64,000 nt of DNA from contig NZ_CANCWQ010000007.1 of assembly GCF_947381555.1 (NCBI RefSeq), forward strand, positions 1 to 64,000, written 5' to 3'. The notes beneath the pieces are model-generated. The model did not search any database, was not told the DNA's origin, and saw nothing but the letters and a program-made list of their open reading frames with translations. Numbering within the stretch: position 1 is the stretch's first letter; each line of letters opens with the position of its first letter. Below, in pieces: positions 52,140-60,587 of the stretch. Both the position numbers and the translations under genes were made by a program. This DNA comes from Limosilactobacillus pulli. GTDB lineage: Bacteria; Bacillota; Bacilli; Lactobacillales; Lactobacillaceae.

Positions 52140-53354
52140 GTGAAAATCGAGAAACTACCGGCCATCTTTGAACCTGCGCGTCCAATTTTACAGCGCATTG
52201 AGCAGGCCGGTTTTGAGGCATATTTTGTCGGTGGCTGCGTACGTGATACGATCTTGGGTGATGAGATTCACGACATTGATATTGCCACCAGTGCCTATCC
52301 TGCTGAAATCAAGCAGATTTTTACCCGTACGGTCGATACCGGTATTGAGCATGGTACGGTTATGATTTTGGATCATGGCGTTGGCTATGAGACCACCACT
52401 TTTCGAACTGAATCAGGCTACCAGGACTTTCGGCGTCCCGATTCAGTTACGTTCGTTCGCTCGCTGGCTGAGGATCTAAGGCGGCGTGATTTTACGATTA
52501 ATGCTTTGGCATTGAAGGAAAACGGTGAGGTCATCGATTTGTTTGATGGCCTAGGCGACTTAAAACGGCACTTGATCAAGGCAGTCGGTGAGCCAGCCGA
52601 ACGCTTTCATGAAGACGCGCTGCGCATGATGCGGGCGGTCCGCTTTGCCAGCAAGCTTGACTTTCAGATTGATGAAAAGACCAGACAAGGCATTCAAGAA
52701 AATGCACCGCTTCTAGAAAAGATTGCCATTGAACGGATTCGCGTTGAATTTGAGAAGCTTTTGCTTGGTCAAAATCCAACCGCTGGCCTCAAGGACCTGC
52801 TCGTTACTGATCTATACCGCTACTGTCCAAGATTGGCCGATCAAAAAACGGCTCTGGAGCAGCTTTTGGACCTTAAGCAATGGCATCTGAAAACCGAAGC
52901 CGAAGCCTGGGCAGTGCTGATGCAGGTCATGCGGTTTGATCATCCCCAGCGCAATGCATTTTTAAAGGCTTGGAAGACATCCAATGATCTGATCAGCGAC
53001 GTCCAAAAAATCGTACCAGCCGTCCAAGCAATCTTAAACGATCAATTGACGCCCAAGCTCTTGTTTGATACTGGCGACCGACTGCTGCTCAGTGCCAATC
53101 GCGTGGCGGCAATGTTTGGCCACAGCCTAGAAGAACTTGATTTGCGCGATCGCTATCAGGCTTTGCCGATTAAAAGTACAAAAGAGCTGGCAGTTAATGG
53201 CGGTCAGCTGATCAAACTGGCGCATGTCAAGCCTGGGCCAAAGATGGGGCAGATTTTGCATGAATTGCAGCAGCGGGTCTTGGATCGCAGTCTGCCCAAT
53301 GATCAAAATGCTTTGTTGGCGGCAGCTGCACAATTAGCAAAAGAGGAAGATTAA
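52140..53354 (+). CDS. cca: CCA-adding tRNA nucleotidyltransferase
   Basis: A 404-residue class II nucleotidyltransferase that adds or repairs the 3' CCA of tRNA. The catalytic motif GGCVRDTILGDEIHDIDIA (two Asp in DID) is near residue 30; RRDFTIN and the RMMRAVRFASKLDF neck motif follow. The start is read as GTG at 52140, nine bases after AAGGAA, since the ATG at 52131 would abut that site. The stop overlaps the ABC-F gene. Confidence 0.95.
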   Translation: MKIEKLPAIFEPARPILQRIEQAGFEAYFVGGCVRDTILGDEIHDIDIATSAYPAEIKQIFTRTVDTGIEHGTVMILDHGVGYETTTFRTESGYQDFRRPDSVTFVRSLAEDLRRRDFTINALALKENGEVIDLFDGLGDLKRHLIKAVGEPAERFHEDALRMMRAVRFASKLDFQIDEKTRQGIQENAPLLEKIAIERIRVEFEKLLLGQNPTAGLKDLLVTDLYRYCPRLADQKTALEQLLDLKQWHLKTEAEAWAVLMQVMRFDHPQRNAFLKAWKTSNDLISDVQKIVPAVQAILNDQLTPKLLFDTGDRLLLSANRVAAMFGHSLEELDLRDRYQALPIKSTKELAVNGGQLIKLAHVKPGPKMGQILHELQQRVLDRSLPNDQNALLAAAAQLAKEED

Positions 53355-55267
53355 TGAAAACATTAAGAGCTGAAAATCTAACCAGCACGTATGGCGAAAA
53401 AACGCTGTTTAAAGACGTTTCGTTTATTATCAACGAACAGGATCGGATTGGATTGATCGGTACCAACGGCAGCGGTAAAACCTCGCTATTAAACGTTATC
53501 AGTGGGGCAGTCAACGCTGAATCAGGCGAGATCATCAAGCCCAGCGATTATTCGATTGGATATTTAAAGCAACAGCCTGACTTAGACGAGGAAAAGACAA
53601 TTATGGATGCCGTGTTTGCAGGCGGCCAACCGGTCTTTCAAACGATTCGTCAATATGAAAAGGCCTTGCTGGACTTCAGTGCGCATCCCGAAGATTCCAA
53701 ACTCAGTGATCGTTTTACCAAGATGCAGGCAGCCATGGATCAAGAAGATGCCTGGGAAGCCGACAGTCGCGTTAAGACGATTTTGACGCAGCTGAAGATC
53801 AATGATGCCAATCAAAAGATCAAAGAACTCTCCGGTGGTCAGCGTAAGCGAGTCGGCTTGGCTCAGGTTTTGATTCAAGAACCGGATCTTTTGATGCTGG
53901 ATGAGCCAACCAACCACTTGGATATTGATTCAATCATGTGGCTGCAAGACTATCTGGCCAGCTATCGCGGGGCCGTGCTGGTCGTTACGCATGACCGTTA
54001 CTTTTTGGATCAGGTTGCCAATCATATCTGGGAGCTGTCGTTTGGCAAACTTTATCATTATGACGGCAACTATCAAGATTTTGTGGCTCAAAAAGCGACA
54101 CGGGTTGAATTAGCGCAGGAAGGCGAGCGTAAGCGGCAGGCCCTTTACAAAAAAGAACTGGCCTGGATGCGGCATGGTGCCAAGGCTCGCTCAACCAAGC
54201 AAAAAGGACGCATTAATCGTTTTAACGAGCTCAAGGACAATCTGGGCAAGCTGAAAGTCGATGAGGATATCTCAATTGAACTAGGCTCGCAGCGATTGGG
54301 CAAAGACGTTATTGAAATGCAGCATGCCAATCTAAAGTATGGTAATCATGAAATCTTAAACGACTTTGACTGGCTGGTGCAAGCCGGCGATCGGATCGGC
54401 ATTACTGGTGAAAATGGTGCCGGCAAGACCTCGCTTTTAAATGTGATCGCGGGTCGGACCAAGCTTGATTCTGGCGTTTTGAAGATTGGCGAGACCGTTA
54501 AGCTGGGATACTATACACAGCAGACGGAAGGCATTGATGACGACAAGCGCATGATCAGTTATCTGAGCGAGGTTGCCGATGACGTGGTTGATAAAAATGG
54601 CAATCACGTCAACGTCACGCAGCTGCTGGAGCGTTTCTTGTTCCCACGCTTCATGCATGGTACCTTGATTCGTAAGCTTTCTGGTGGTGAAAAACGGCGG
54701 CTGTATCTGTTAAAGATCTTGATGCAGCAGCCAAACGTTCTGCTGTTGGATGAACCGACCAATGATTTGGATATCGGCACACTGACTGTTTTGGAAGACT
54801 ATTTAGACGACTTTGCAGGTACGGTCATTACCGTTTCTCACGACCGCTACTTCTTGGACAAGGTAGCCGACAACCTGCTGATCTTCCATGGTCAGGGTAA
54901 GATTGAACGCTATCGCGGCTATTACACAGAATATCTCAAAAAGGCCCAGGCCGATGCTCAGGCAGCTCAGGCGGCCAAATCCGCAGCCAAGGCAGCCGCT
55001 AAGAAAACGGCAGCTGCCGTTAAGCCTGTTAAAGAAAACAAGGCTAAGACCAAACTGACCTATGCTGAAAAACTGGAATGGGACCATATTGACGAAGAGA
55101 TCGATCAGCTAGACGAACGTCAAAAACAAATCGAAAATAAAATGGCCGCAAATGGTGACAACTATGCCAAGTTGGCTGAGCTGCAAAAAGAATTGAATGA
55201 AGTGCAAAAAGCCTTGGCAGACAAGACCGAACGCTGGGAGTATCTTAGCGAATTCGTAGATGAATAG
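53354..55267 (+). CDS. ABC-F ATPase, Uup-like
   Basis: A 637-residue soluble protein with two ABC ATPase domains and no membrane part. Walker A: GTNGSGKTS and GENGAGKTS; signatures: LSGGQRKRV and LSGGEKRRL; Walker B: MLDEPTNHLD and LLDEPTNDLD. An Ala/Lys-rich linker (about 535-575) leads to a C-terminal coiled coil (to 637), the build of Uup. ABC-F proteins act on stalled ribosomes. The start overlaps the cca stop. I would not call it an antibiotic-resistance gene. Confidence 0.92.
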   Translation: MKTLRAENLTSTYGEKTLFKDVSFIINEQDRIGLIGTNGSGKTSLLNVISGAVNAESGEIIKPSDYSIGYLKQQPDLDEEKTIMDAVFAGGQPVFQTIRQYEKALLDFSAHPEDSKLSDRFTKMQAAMDQEDAWEADSRVKTILTQLKINDANQKIKELSGGQRKRVGLAQVLIQEPDLLMLDEPTNHLDIDSIMWLQDYLASYRGAVLVVTHDRYFLDQVANHIWELSFGKLYHYDGNYQDFVAQKATRVELAQEGERKRQALYKKELAWMRHGAKARSTKQKGRINRFNELKDNLGKLKVDEDISIELGSQRLGKDVIEMQHANLKYGNHEILNDFDWLVQAGDRIGITGENGAGKTSLLNVIAGRTKLDSGVLKIGETVKLGYYTQQTEGIDDDKRMISYLSEVADDVVDKNGNHVNVTQLLERFLFPRFMHGTLIRKLSGGEKRRLYLLKILMQQPNVLLLDEPTNDLDIGTLTVLEDYLDDFAGTVITVSHDRYFLDKVADNLLIFHGQGKIERYRGYYTEYLKKAQADAQAAQAAKSAAKAAAKKTAAAVKPVKENKAKTKLTYAEKLEWDHIDEEIDQLDERQKQIENKMAANGDNYAKLAELQKELNEVQKALADKTERWEYLSEFVDE

Positions 55268-55295
55268 TAAAATAGACGCGCCTATCACAGTGATG

Positions 55296-55304
55296 TGCTA
55301 GAAT
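55296..55304 (+). promoter_or_regulatory. Extended -10 promoter of thyA-dfrA
   Basis: TGCTAGAAT (TG-N-TAGAAT), 35 bases before the thyA ATG; no good -35. Confidence 0.5.
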
Positions 55305-55338
55305 GAAACTTATTTGATGATTGAAAGGAAGATAAGAC

Positions 55339-56301
55339 ATGGCAATCAATGATAATGAGCAGCAGTACCTGGATCTGGCTCGCTATGTGCTGGAACATGG
55401 CCACGAAAAAAGCGACCGGACAGGAACGGGGACGCGCTCAGTATTTGGCTATCAGATGCATTTTGACCTCAACGCCGGCTTTCCGATTCTGACCACCAAG
55501 TTTGTTCCATTTGGCCTGGTAAAAAGCGAGTTGTTGTGGTTTTTGCGCGGTGATACCAATATTCGCTTCCTGCTGCAGCATAAAAATCATATCTGGGATG
55601 AATGGGCCTTTAAAAAATGGGTTGAAAGTCCGGAATACAAGGGCCCTGATATGACGGACTTCGGTCACCGCTGGTTAAAGGATCCTGAATTTAAAAAGGT
55701 TTATTTGGCTGAGAAGAATGCCTTTTGTGAGCGTATCTTAAACGATAACGAGTTTGCTAAAAAATATGGTGATTTAGGATTGGTCTATGGTTCACAATGG
55801 CGCCATTGGAAGACCAGTGATGGACATTACATTGATCAGATTGCCAAAGTCATTGAACAGATCAAGACGACGCCGGATTCACGGCGGATGATCGTTTCGG
55901 CCTGGAATCCTGAAGATGTTGACAGCATGGCATTGCCACCTTGTCACACGATGTTTCAGTTCTACGTCAATGACGGCAAGCTGAGTTGTCAGCTGTATCA
56001 ACGCAGTGCCGACATCTTTTTGGGCGTGCCGTTCAACATCGCCAGCTACGCGCTTTTGACCCACATGATTGCCAAAGAGTGTGGTCTGGGCGTGGGCGAG
56101 TTCGTGCACACATTAGGGGATGCCCACATCTACAGCAACCATATCGATCAGATCAAAGAACAGCTTTCCCGGACGCCACATCCAGCACCAAAACTGATTT
56201 TGCCCGATGATCCTAAGCCGGTTGATCAATACGAAATGACCGACATCAAGCTGGAAAACTATGAGCATGAGGCCGGTATCAAGGCTCCAGTAGCCGTCTA
56301 A
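55339..56301 (+). CDS. thyA: Thymidylate synthase
   Basis: A 320-residue enzyme methylating dUMP to dTMP with methylene-THF. The catalytic Cys is in LPPCHTMFQF (about residue 202); RRMIVSAWNPEDV and QRSADIFLGVPFNIA are standard. It has the insert of about 50 residues (about 90-140) known from the L. casei enzyme and absent from E. coli ThyA. It is 11 bases upstream of dfrA, which recycles the dihydrofolate it makes. Confidence 0.98.
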   Translation: MAINDNEQQYLDLARYVLEHGHEKSDRTGTGTRSVFGYQMHFDLNAGFPILTTKFVPFGLVKSELLWFLRGDTNIRFLLQHKNHIWDEWAFKKWVESPEYKGPDMTDFGHRWLKDPEFKKVYLAEKNAFCERILNDNEFAKKYGDLGLVYGSQWRHWKTSDGHYIDQIAKVIEQIKTTPDSRRMIVSAWNPEDVDSMALPPCHTMFQFYVNDGKLSCQLYQRSADIFLGVPFNIASYALLTHMIAKECGLGVGEFVHTLGDAHIYSNHIDQIKEQLSRTPHPAPKLILPDDPKPVDQYEMTDIKLENYEHEAGIKAPVAV

Positions 56302-56312
56302 GAGGTGTTTTT

Positions 56313-56810
56313 ATGAATCAGCTTGACTTTATCTGGGCCCAGGATCCAGATGGCTATATCGGCAAAAATGGTACTATGCCATGGCATTTGCCAGCCGATC
56401 TGAAGCATTTTAAGGCCGTTACGCTCAATCATCCCGTTATTATGGGAGCCAATACGTTTAAGTCGATTGGCCGGCCGCTGCCCAAGCGTGAAAACATTGT
56501 CTTGACTCATCAAGAGCTTGACGATTCTGGGATTACGGTAATTCACAGTGTTGATGAGCTGCAGAAATTGCTCAATGATCGATTGGCAGATCAGCACTGC
56601 TTTGTTATCGGTGGGGCGCAGATTTATCAAAACTTGCTGCCAATGGCGGGGGATCTTTATCGCACGGTTGTTGAGCAGCGTTTTGGCGGTGATACCAAGA
56701 TGCCGGAAATTGACTATCAGGCTTGGCACCTGGTTGATACTGAAAAAATAAAAAGCGATCAGCCAGAAAAGATTCCTGACTGTCGCTTTGAGCACTGGGT
56801 TAAGAACTAA
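56313..56810 (+). CDS. dfrA: Dihydrofolate reductase
   Basis: A 165-residue reductase, the chromosomal housekeeping type. It begins with the folate-site IWAQDPDGYIGKNGTMPWHLP (in parts: IWAQD, GYIGKNG and MPWHLPAD, with the catalytic Asp), followed by VIMGANTFKSIGRPLP and FVIGGAQIY. Nothing marks it as the acquired trimethoprim-resistance form. GAGGTG precedes the ATG. Its stop overlaps the convergent gene by four bases. Confidence 0.97.
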   Translation: MNQLDFIWAQDPDGYIGKNGTMPWHLPADLKHFKAVTLNHPVIMGANTFKSIGRPLPKRENIVLTHQELDDSGITVIHSVDELQKLLNDRLADQHCFVIGGAQIYQNLLPMAGDLYRTVVEQRFGGDTKMPEIDYQAWHLVDTEKIKSDQPEKIPDCRFEHWVKN

Positions 56811-57445
56811 ACGTAAAACAAAATTGAAAAGTAGATGAATACCGTGCCGACCATAACGAAAAGATGCCAGATCAGATGCGTGTAGCGCGTTGGCATGCTA
56901 TAGAGCAGAGCACCCAGAGTATAGGTGATGCCGCCTGCCAAAAGCAGACCAAAGCCAACCGGTCCCAATGCATGCCACAGCGGCCAGAATGCCAGTACGC
57001 ACATCCAGCCCATAATCACGTAAAAAATCGTTGACCATTTGCTTTTCTTTTGAAACCAGATGCTTTTATAGACGATACCGCAGGCAGCCATGGCCCAAAT
57101 GATGCCAAACAGCGTCCAGCCCTGCCAGCCTTTAATGGCAACCAGACAATAAGGCGTGTAGCTGGCAGCGATCACCAGATAGATCATATCATGGTCCAGA
57201 ATCTGAAAAACGCGTTTGGCACGTGTGAAGATCAGTGAGTGAAACAGCGTTGAGGCCAAAAAGAACAGTACCAAAGCGGCTCCGTAGATCGAAAAGGTAA
57301 CGATGCGCATTGGATTACCGGTATGGGCAGCGCGCACGATCAAAATTACCAGCCCGGCAATGGCTAAGGCGGCACCAACCCCGTGCGTAATGGCATTGGC
57401 AATCTCAATCAAAAGCGTTTGGTGACGTGATGTTGAGTTTTTCAT
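56807..57445 (-). CDS. Hemolysin III family membrane protein
   Basis: A 212-residue protein with about seven membrane helices of the HlyIII/YqfA (PAQR-like) family. EIANAITHGVGA near the start, SSTLFHSL-like residues (STLFHSLIF) and HLIWHLFVMVG at the end hold the conserved His, which bind a metal in the PAQR group. Despite the family name a haemolytic role is not established. GGAG precedes the ATG. It converges on dfrA and overlaps it by four bases, so antisense effects at the ends are possible. Confidence 0.88.
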   Translation of the reverse strand: MKNSTSRHQTLLIEIANAITHGVGAALAIAGLVILIVRAAHTGNPMRIVTFSIYGAALVLFFLASTLFHSLIFTRAKRVFQILDHDMIYLVIAASYTPYCLVAIKGWQGWTLFGIIWAMAACGIVYKSIWFQKKSKWSTIFYVIMGWMCVLAFWPLWHALGPVGFGLLLAGGITYTLGALLYSMPTRYTHLIWHLFVMVGTVFIYFSILFYV

Positions 57446-57531
57446 TGAAAACAGATGGCTCCTTTCGCAAAGTGCTCGGCGGTGAAATCAGCCGGTATTT
57501 CTGCTATACTAAAGTTAATTATAAAGGCGGT

Positions 57532-57560
57532 TTGCAAGCCCAGTAGACTAAGTTTATAAT
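57532..57560 (+). promoter_or_regulatory. Promoter of degV
   Basis: TTGCAA, 17 bases, TATAAT. The -10 overlaps the first operator half-site. Confidence 0.75.
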
Positions 57561-57611
57561 GTATTTAGTCTTAAAAATAATGTATCTAGTTTTCGATACT
57601 AGATACATTAT
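57556..57611 (+). promoter_or_regulatory. Three-half-site operator in front of degV
   Basis: ATAATGTATTTAGT (57556-57569) and ATAATGTATCTAGT (57577-57590) are direct repeats 21 bases apart (13 of 14 identical). ACTAGATACATTAT (57598-57611) is the exact reverse complement of the second copy. Together they cover the -10 and start of transcription, as a repressor site would. The last two could also form a 14-pair RNA hairpin. The regulator is unknown. Confidence 0.75.
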
Positions 57612-57642
57612 ATCAAACTTGATCAGGAAGTGGGTAATTTCC

Positions 57643-58485
57643 ATGTCAAAGATTAAAATTGTGGCTGACTCTTCAGCTGGCCTTACCGACGAAGAAATTA
57701 AGAAATATGATATTACGATCGTACCGCTGTCAGTAATGATTGACGGGACGGTTTACGTTGAACGAGAAACGATCACCAATGATCAGTTCCCAACGATGAT
57801 GAAAAATGCCAAGTCGCTACCTAAGACTTCACAGCCGCCGATTGGCAAGTTCGTTGATGCCTTTGACCAGGCAGGAGCTGATGGCAGCGAGGTGCTGTGC
57901 GTGACGATGATGGCTTCAATCAGCGGTACGGTTCATGCGGCGGAGCAGGCTGCCAACATGACCAAGACCAAGGTAACGGTTTATGATTGTCAAACTACTG
58001 ATCGCTGCATGGCGTTTCAAATTATTGAAGCCGCTAAAGTCATTGAGAATGGCGGAACGGTTGCTGATGCAATTGCCAAGATGAAAGACGTCTTTCAAAA
58101 GAGTAAGCTTTATCTGGCAATCGACAATCTCGACAACCTGGTTGCGGGTGGCCGAATCAGCAAATTTGCCGGCGCCCTGTCGCGCTTTATGAATATTAAG
58201 GTTATGCTCCAAGTCTATGATGGTGAGATTCACGTGGCTTCTAAAGGCCGCGGGATGAAAGCCATTCATAAGGAATGGGACAAGATCTTAGATGAGATGG
58301 CAAATGGCCCTAAAGTTTTAGGCGTTGGTATCTCACACGTTGAGGGGATGAGCGAAGTTGAGCGCTTAAAAGAAAAGGTTCAGGCAATCTGCCCCGATCT
58401 GCCAATCGTTGTTCGTGAAACGGTACCAATTATTGCCACGCACACGGGCCTAGGTGCCTGCTGTCTGCTTTACTATACCGAGTAA
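57643..58485 (+). CDS. DegV family fatty-acid-binding protein
   Basis: A 280-residue protein of the DegV/FakB family, which holds a fatty acid for phosphorylation by a FakA-type kinase. The N-terminal VADSSAGLTDEE, the KTSQPPIGKF loop and the C-terminal THTGLGACCLLYY are typical. The ATG at 57643 follows AGGAAGTGGGTAA; codons upstream in frame lie inside the operator and are not counted. Transcribed alone. The ligand is not known. A terminator follows. Confidence 0.92.
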   Translation: MSKIKIVADSSAGLTDEEIKKYDITIVPLSVMIDGTVYVERETITNDQFPTMMKNAKSLPKTSQPPIGKFVDAFDQAGADGSEVLCVTMMASISGTVHAAEQAANMTKTKVTVYDCQTTDRCMAFQIIEAAKVIENGGTVADAIAKMKDVFQKSKLYLAIDNLDNLVAGGRISKFAGALSRFMNIKVMLQVYDGEIHVASKGRGMKAIHKEWDKILDEMANGPKVLGVGISHVEGMSEVERLKEKVQAICPDLPIVVRETVPIIATHTGLGACCLLYYTE

Positions 58486-58491
58486 TCAAGA

Positions 58492-58522
58492 AGTCTGATG
58501 CGAAATTGCATCGGGCTTTTTT
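58492..58522 (+). terminator. Terminator after degV
   Basis: AGTCTGATGC pairs with GCATCGGGCT (ten pairs, two wobbles), followed by T. Confidence 0.85.
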
Positions 58523-58730
58523 AATATCTACTGATGTATAAAAAATGAATAAAAATCATTAAACAATCAAAGTAAAATGATTTAATTTATTTAAATAAAT
58601 GAGAATATCAGCAAAGACAAATGCAAAAAGATGGTCAAATTTAAGCGTATAAGGTCTAAAAAAACGTTTTTTTGGATTAATATGTAAGCGCTTGATTCTG
58701 AAACAATAATCATTAATTTCAGAAATATGC

Positions 58731-58759
58731 TTGACAAACGCATAGCTATCCATTAAATT
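58731..58759 (+). promoter_or_regulatory. Promoter of the pyr operon
   Basis: TTGACA, 17 bases, TAAATT. The stretch 58523-58730 before it is AT-rich and holds no gene that I can support. Confidence 0.75.
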
Positions 58760-58788
58760 AAATAACAATCTATATGTCCTTTAAATTT

Positions 58789-58901
58789 AGTCCCGTGAGG
58801 CTAGCAAGGCAGTATCGTTTAAATTTGGTCGACGTTTGGTCGCGTTTTTTAAACAATATGTTGGAGCACTGGTTCACGAGTCGTGAGGCAGTGCTTTTTT
58901 T
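58789..58901 (+). promoter_or_regulatory. PyrR-binding attenuator leader of pyrR-carAB
   Basis: TAGTCCCGTGAGGCTAGCAAGG (in two parts, TAGTCCCGTGAGGC and TAGCAAGG, 58788-58808) is the PyrR-binding loop. A terminator hairpin follows: AGCACTG (58865-58871) and CAGTGCT (58889-58895), with T7. UMP-bound PyrR should promote termination. This is the same regulatory device as in front of codBA. Confidence 0.92.
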
Positions 58902-58932
58902 ATTGGACAAATTTTGTAAGGAGTTTGGCGAA

Positions 58933-59469
58933 ATGAAAGAATTTTATGATGCGATGGCCATGAAACGGGCCTTAACGCGAATCACCTACGAAATTGTCGA
59001 AAGCAATAAGGGTACGCAGAATCTGGTTCTGGTTGGGATCAAGACGCGGGGAGTCTATTTGGCGCGCCGCATTGCCGATCAGCTGCAGAAACTGGAAAAC
59101 GTGCAGGTACCGGTTGGTGAGCTGGACGTTACCAACTATCGCGATGATCGACGACCGACCGTTAGCAATGAAGATCTAAAGCTGGGTGCCGACATCAACG
59201 ATCAGCGCGTGGTATTGGTCGATGACGTATTCTTTACCGGCCGCACGACACGAGCAGCATTGGATGCCATTATGGACCAGGGACGGCCACAAAGAGTGCA
59301 GGTGGCGGTACTGGTGGATCGGGGACATCGTGAGCTGCCGATTCGACCTGACTTTGTCGGCAAGAACATTCCTACGTCCATGCAGGAGCGCGTAAAGGTT
59401 AATGTAAGCGAGATTGATGGTCAAGACAGCGTCGTTTTAATCAAGCAAAACGAAATGGCACGGGCTTGA
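58933..59469 (+). CDS. pyrR: PyrR regulator / uracil phosphoribosyltransferase
   Basis: A 178-residue RNA-binding attenuation protein that also has weak uracil phosphoribosyltransferase activity. The PRPP loop VVLVDDVFFTGRTTRAALD is intact, and MKRALTRITYEIVE near the N-terminus is typical. The ATG at 58933 follows TAAGGAG; in-frame codons upstream lie in the attenuator. It should regulate its own operon and codBA, where a matching RNA site is found. Confidence 0.96.
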   Translation: MKEFYDAMAMKRALTRITYEIVESNKGTQNLVLVGIKTRGVYLARRIADQLQKLENVQVPVGELDVTNYRDDRRPTVSNEDLKLGADINDQRVVLVDDVFFTGRTTRAALDAIMDQGRPQRVQVAVLVDRGHRELPIRPDFVGKNIPTSMQERVKVNVSEIDGQDSVVLIKQNEMARA

Positions 59470-59498
59470 TTGAGATCGTTTAGAAAAGGGAGATTGCA

Positions 59499-60587
59499 AT
59501 GAAACGTTATTTGATTATGGAGGATGGCTCAATCTATGAGGGCGAAGGCTTCGGTGCCGATGTTCAAACCACGGGCGAAGTCGTCTTCACCACGGGGATG
59601 ACTGGTTATCAAGAAGCGATTACCGATCAATCATATGCCAATCAGATCCTGGTATTTACCAATCCACTGATCGGCAACTATGGCGTAACGCTGGACGATT
59701 TTGAATCGCTGCAGCCACAGATCAAGGGCGTCATCTGTCGGCAAGTAGCCCGTATTCCAAGCAACTGGCGCATGCAGGATACTCTGCCGGGCTTTTTGGA
59801 AAAGATGAACATTCCAGGACTGCAGGGCATCGATACACGTGAATTGGTCCGCAAGCTGCGGCATTTCGGCACGCTGCGAGGACGAATCGTCGACTCAATC
59901 GAAAATGCAGCCAGCCTGATTGATGAATTAAAGACGCAAAACCCAACCCAAGGCATTATCAGCCAAGTCTCAACCAAGACGCTTTATCCTAATCCTGGGA
60001 CCAAGCGCAATATCGTGGTCGTTGACTTTGGGGCCAAGCACAGTATTTTGCGCGAACTGGCAAAACGAGACTGTAATACGATCGTGGTGCCATATTCAAC
60101 AACTGCTCAAGAGATTTTAAATCTGCATCCTGATGGCGTGCTGCTTTCGAATGGCCCTGGCAACCCCGAGGAAATGACAGCGGCTGCCAAAATGGTTGCT
60201 GAGATTGAAAAGCATCTGCCGGTCTTTGGTATCTGCATGGGACATCAGATTTTTGCCTTGGCCAATGGTGCCAGCACCTACAAGATGAAGTTTGGTCACC
60301 GCGGATTCAATCATCCAGTCAGAGACATCGCCTCTGGTCAGATCGTCTTTACTTCACAGAATCATGGTTACGCGGTTGATCCAGCTTCAATCGATAAAGA
60401 AAAGCTGATGATTACGCATATCGAGATCAACGACGGTACCGTTGAAGGACTGCGGCATCGTCAATATCCGGCATTCTCGGTTCAGTTTCACCCAGATGCC
60501 GCCCCGGGTCCGCATGATGCCGACGGTTTGTTTGACGACTTTATCAGTATGGTAGATCAACGAAAGGAAGCACGCACCAATGCCTAA
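59499..60587 (+). CDS. carA: Carbamoyl phosphate synthase small subunit
   Basis: A 362-residue glutaminase subunit passing ammonia to CarB. The N-terminal domain begins LIMEDGSIYEGEGFG; the class I amidotransferase has Cys246 (FGICMGHQ) and His331 (FHPDAAPGP). The third triad residue, Glu in most CarA proteins (FHPEASPGP), is Asp333 here. AAAAGGGAG precedes the ATG. It overlaps carB by eight bases. The unit pyrR-carA-carB lacks the other pyr genes, which must be elsewhere. Confidence 0.95.
   Translation: MKRYLIMEDGSIYEGEGFGADVQTTGEVVFTTGMTGYQEAITDQSYANQILVFTNPLIGNYGVTLDDFESLQPQIKGVICRQVARIPSNWRMQDTLPGFLEKMNIPGLQGIDTRELVRKLRHFGTLRGRIVDSIENAASLIDELKTQNPTQGIISQVSTKTLYPNPGTKRNIVVVDFGAKHSILRELAKRDCNTIVVPYSTTAQEILNLHPDGVLLSNGPGNPEEMTAAAKMVAEIEKHLPVFGICMGHQIFALANGASTYKMKFGHRGFNHPVRDIASGQIVFTSQNHGYAVDPASIDKEKLMITHIEINDGTVEGLRHRQYPAFSVQFHPDAAPGPHDADGLFDDFISMVDQRKEARTNA

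Noticed and set aside
53354..55267. ABC-F protein as an antibiotic-resistance determinant
   Set aside because: Sequence build and place next to cca fit the housekeeping Uup type, not a resistance type.
58683..58696. Possible cre site (TGTAAGCGCTT)
   Set aside because: Only the left part fits; the last three positions differ from the consensus, and it is far upstream of the promoter.
58559..58768. A 69-codon reading frame on the minus strand
   Set aside because: It is AT-rich, matches no family I know, and covers the pyr promoter.
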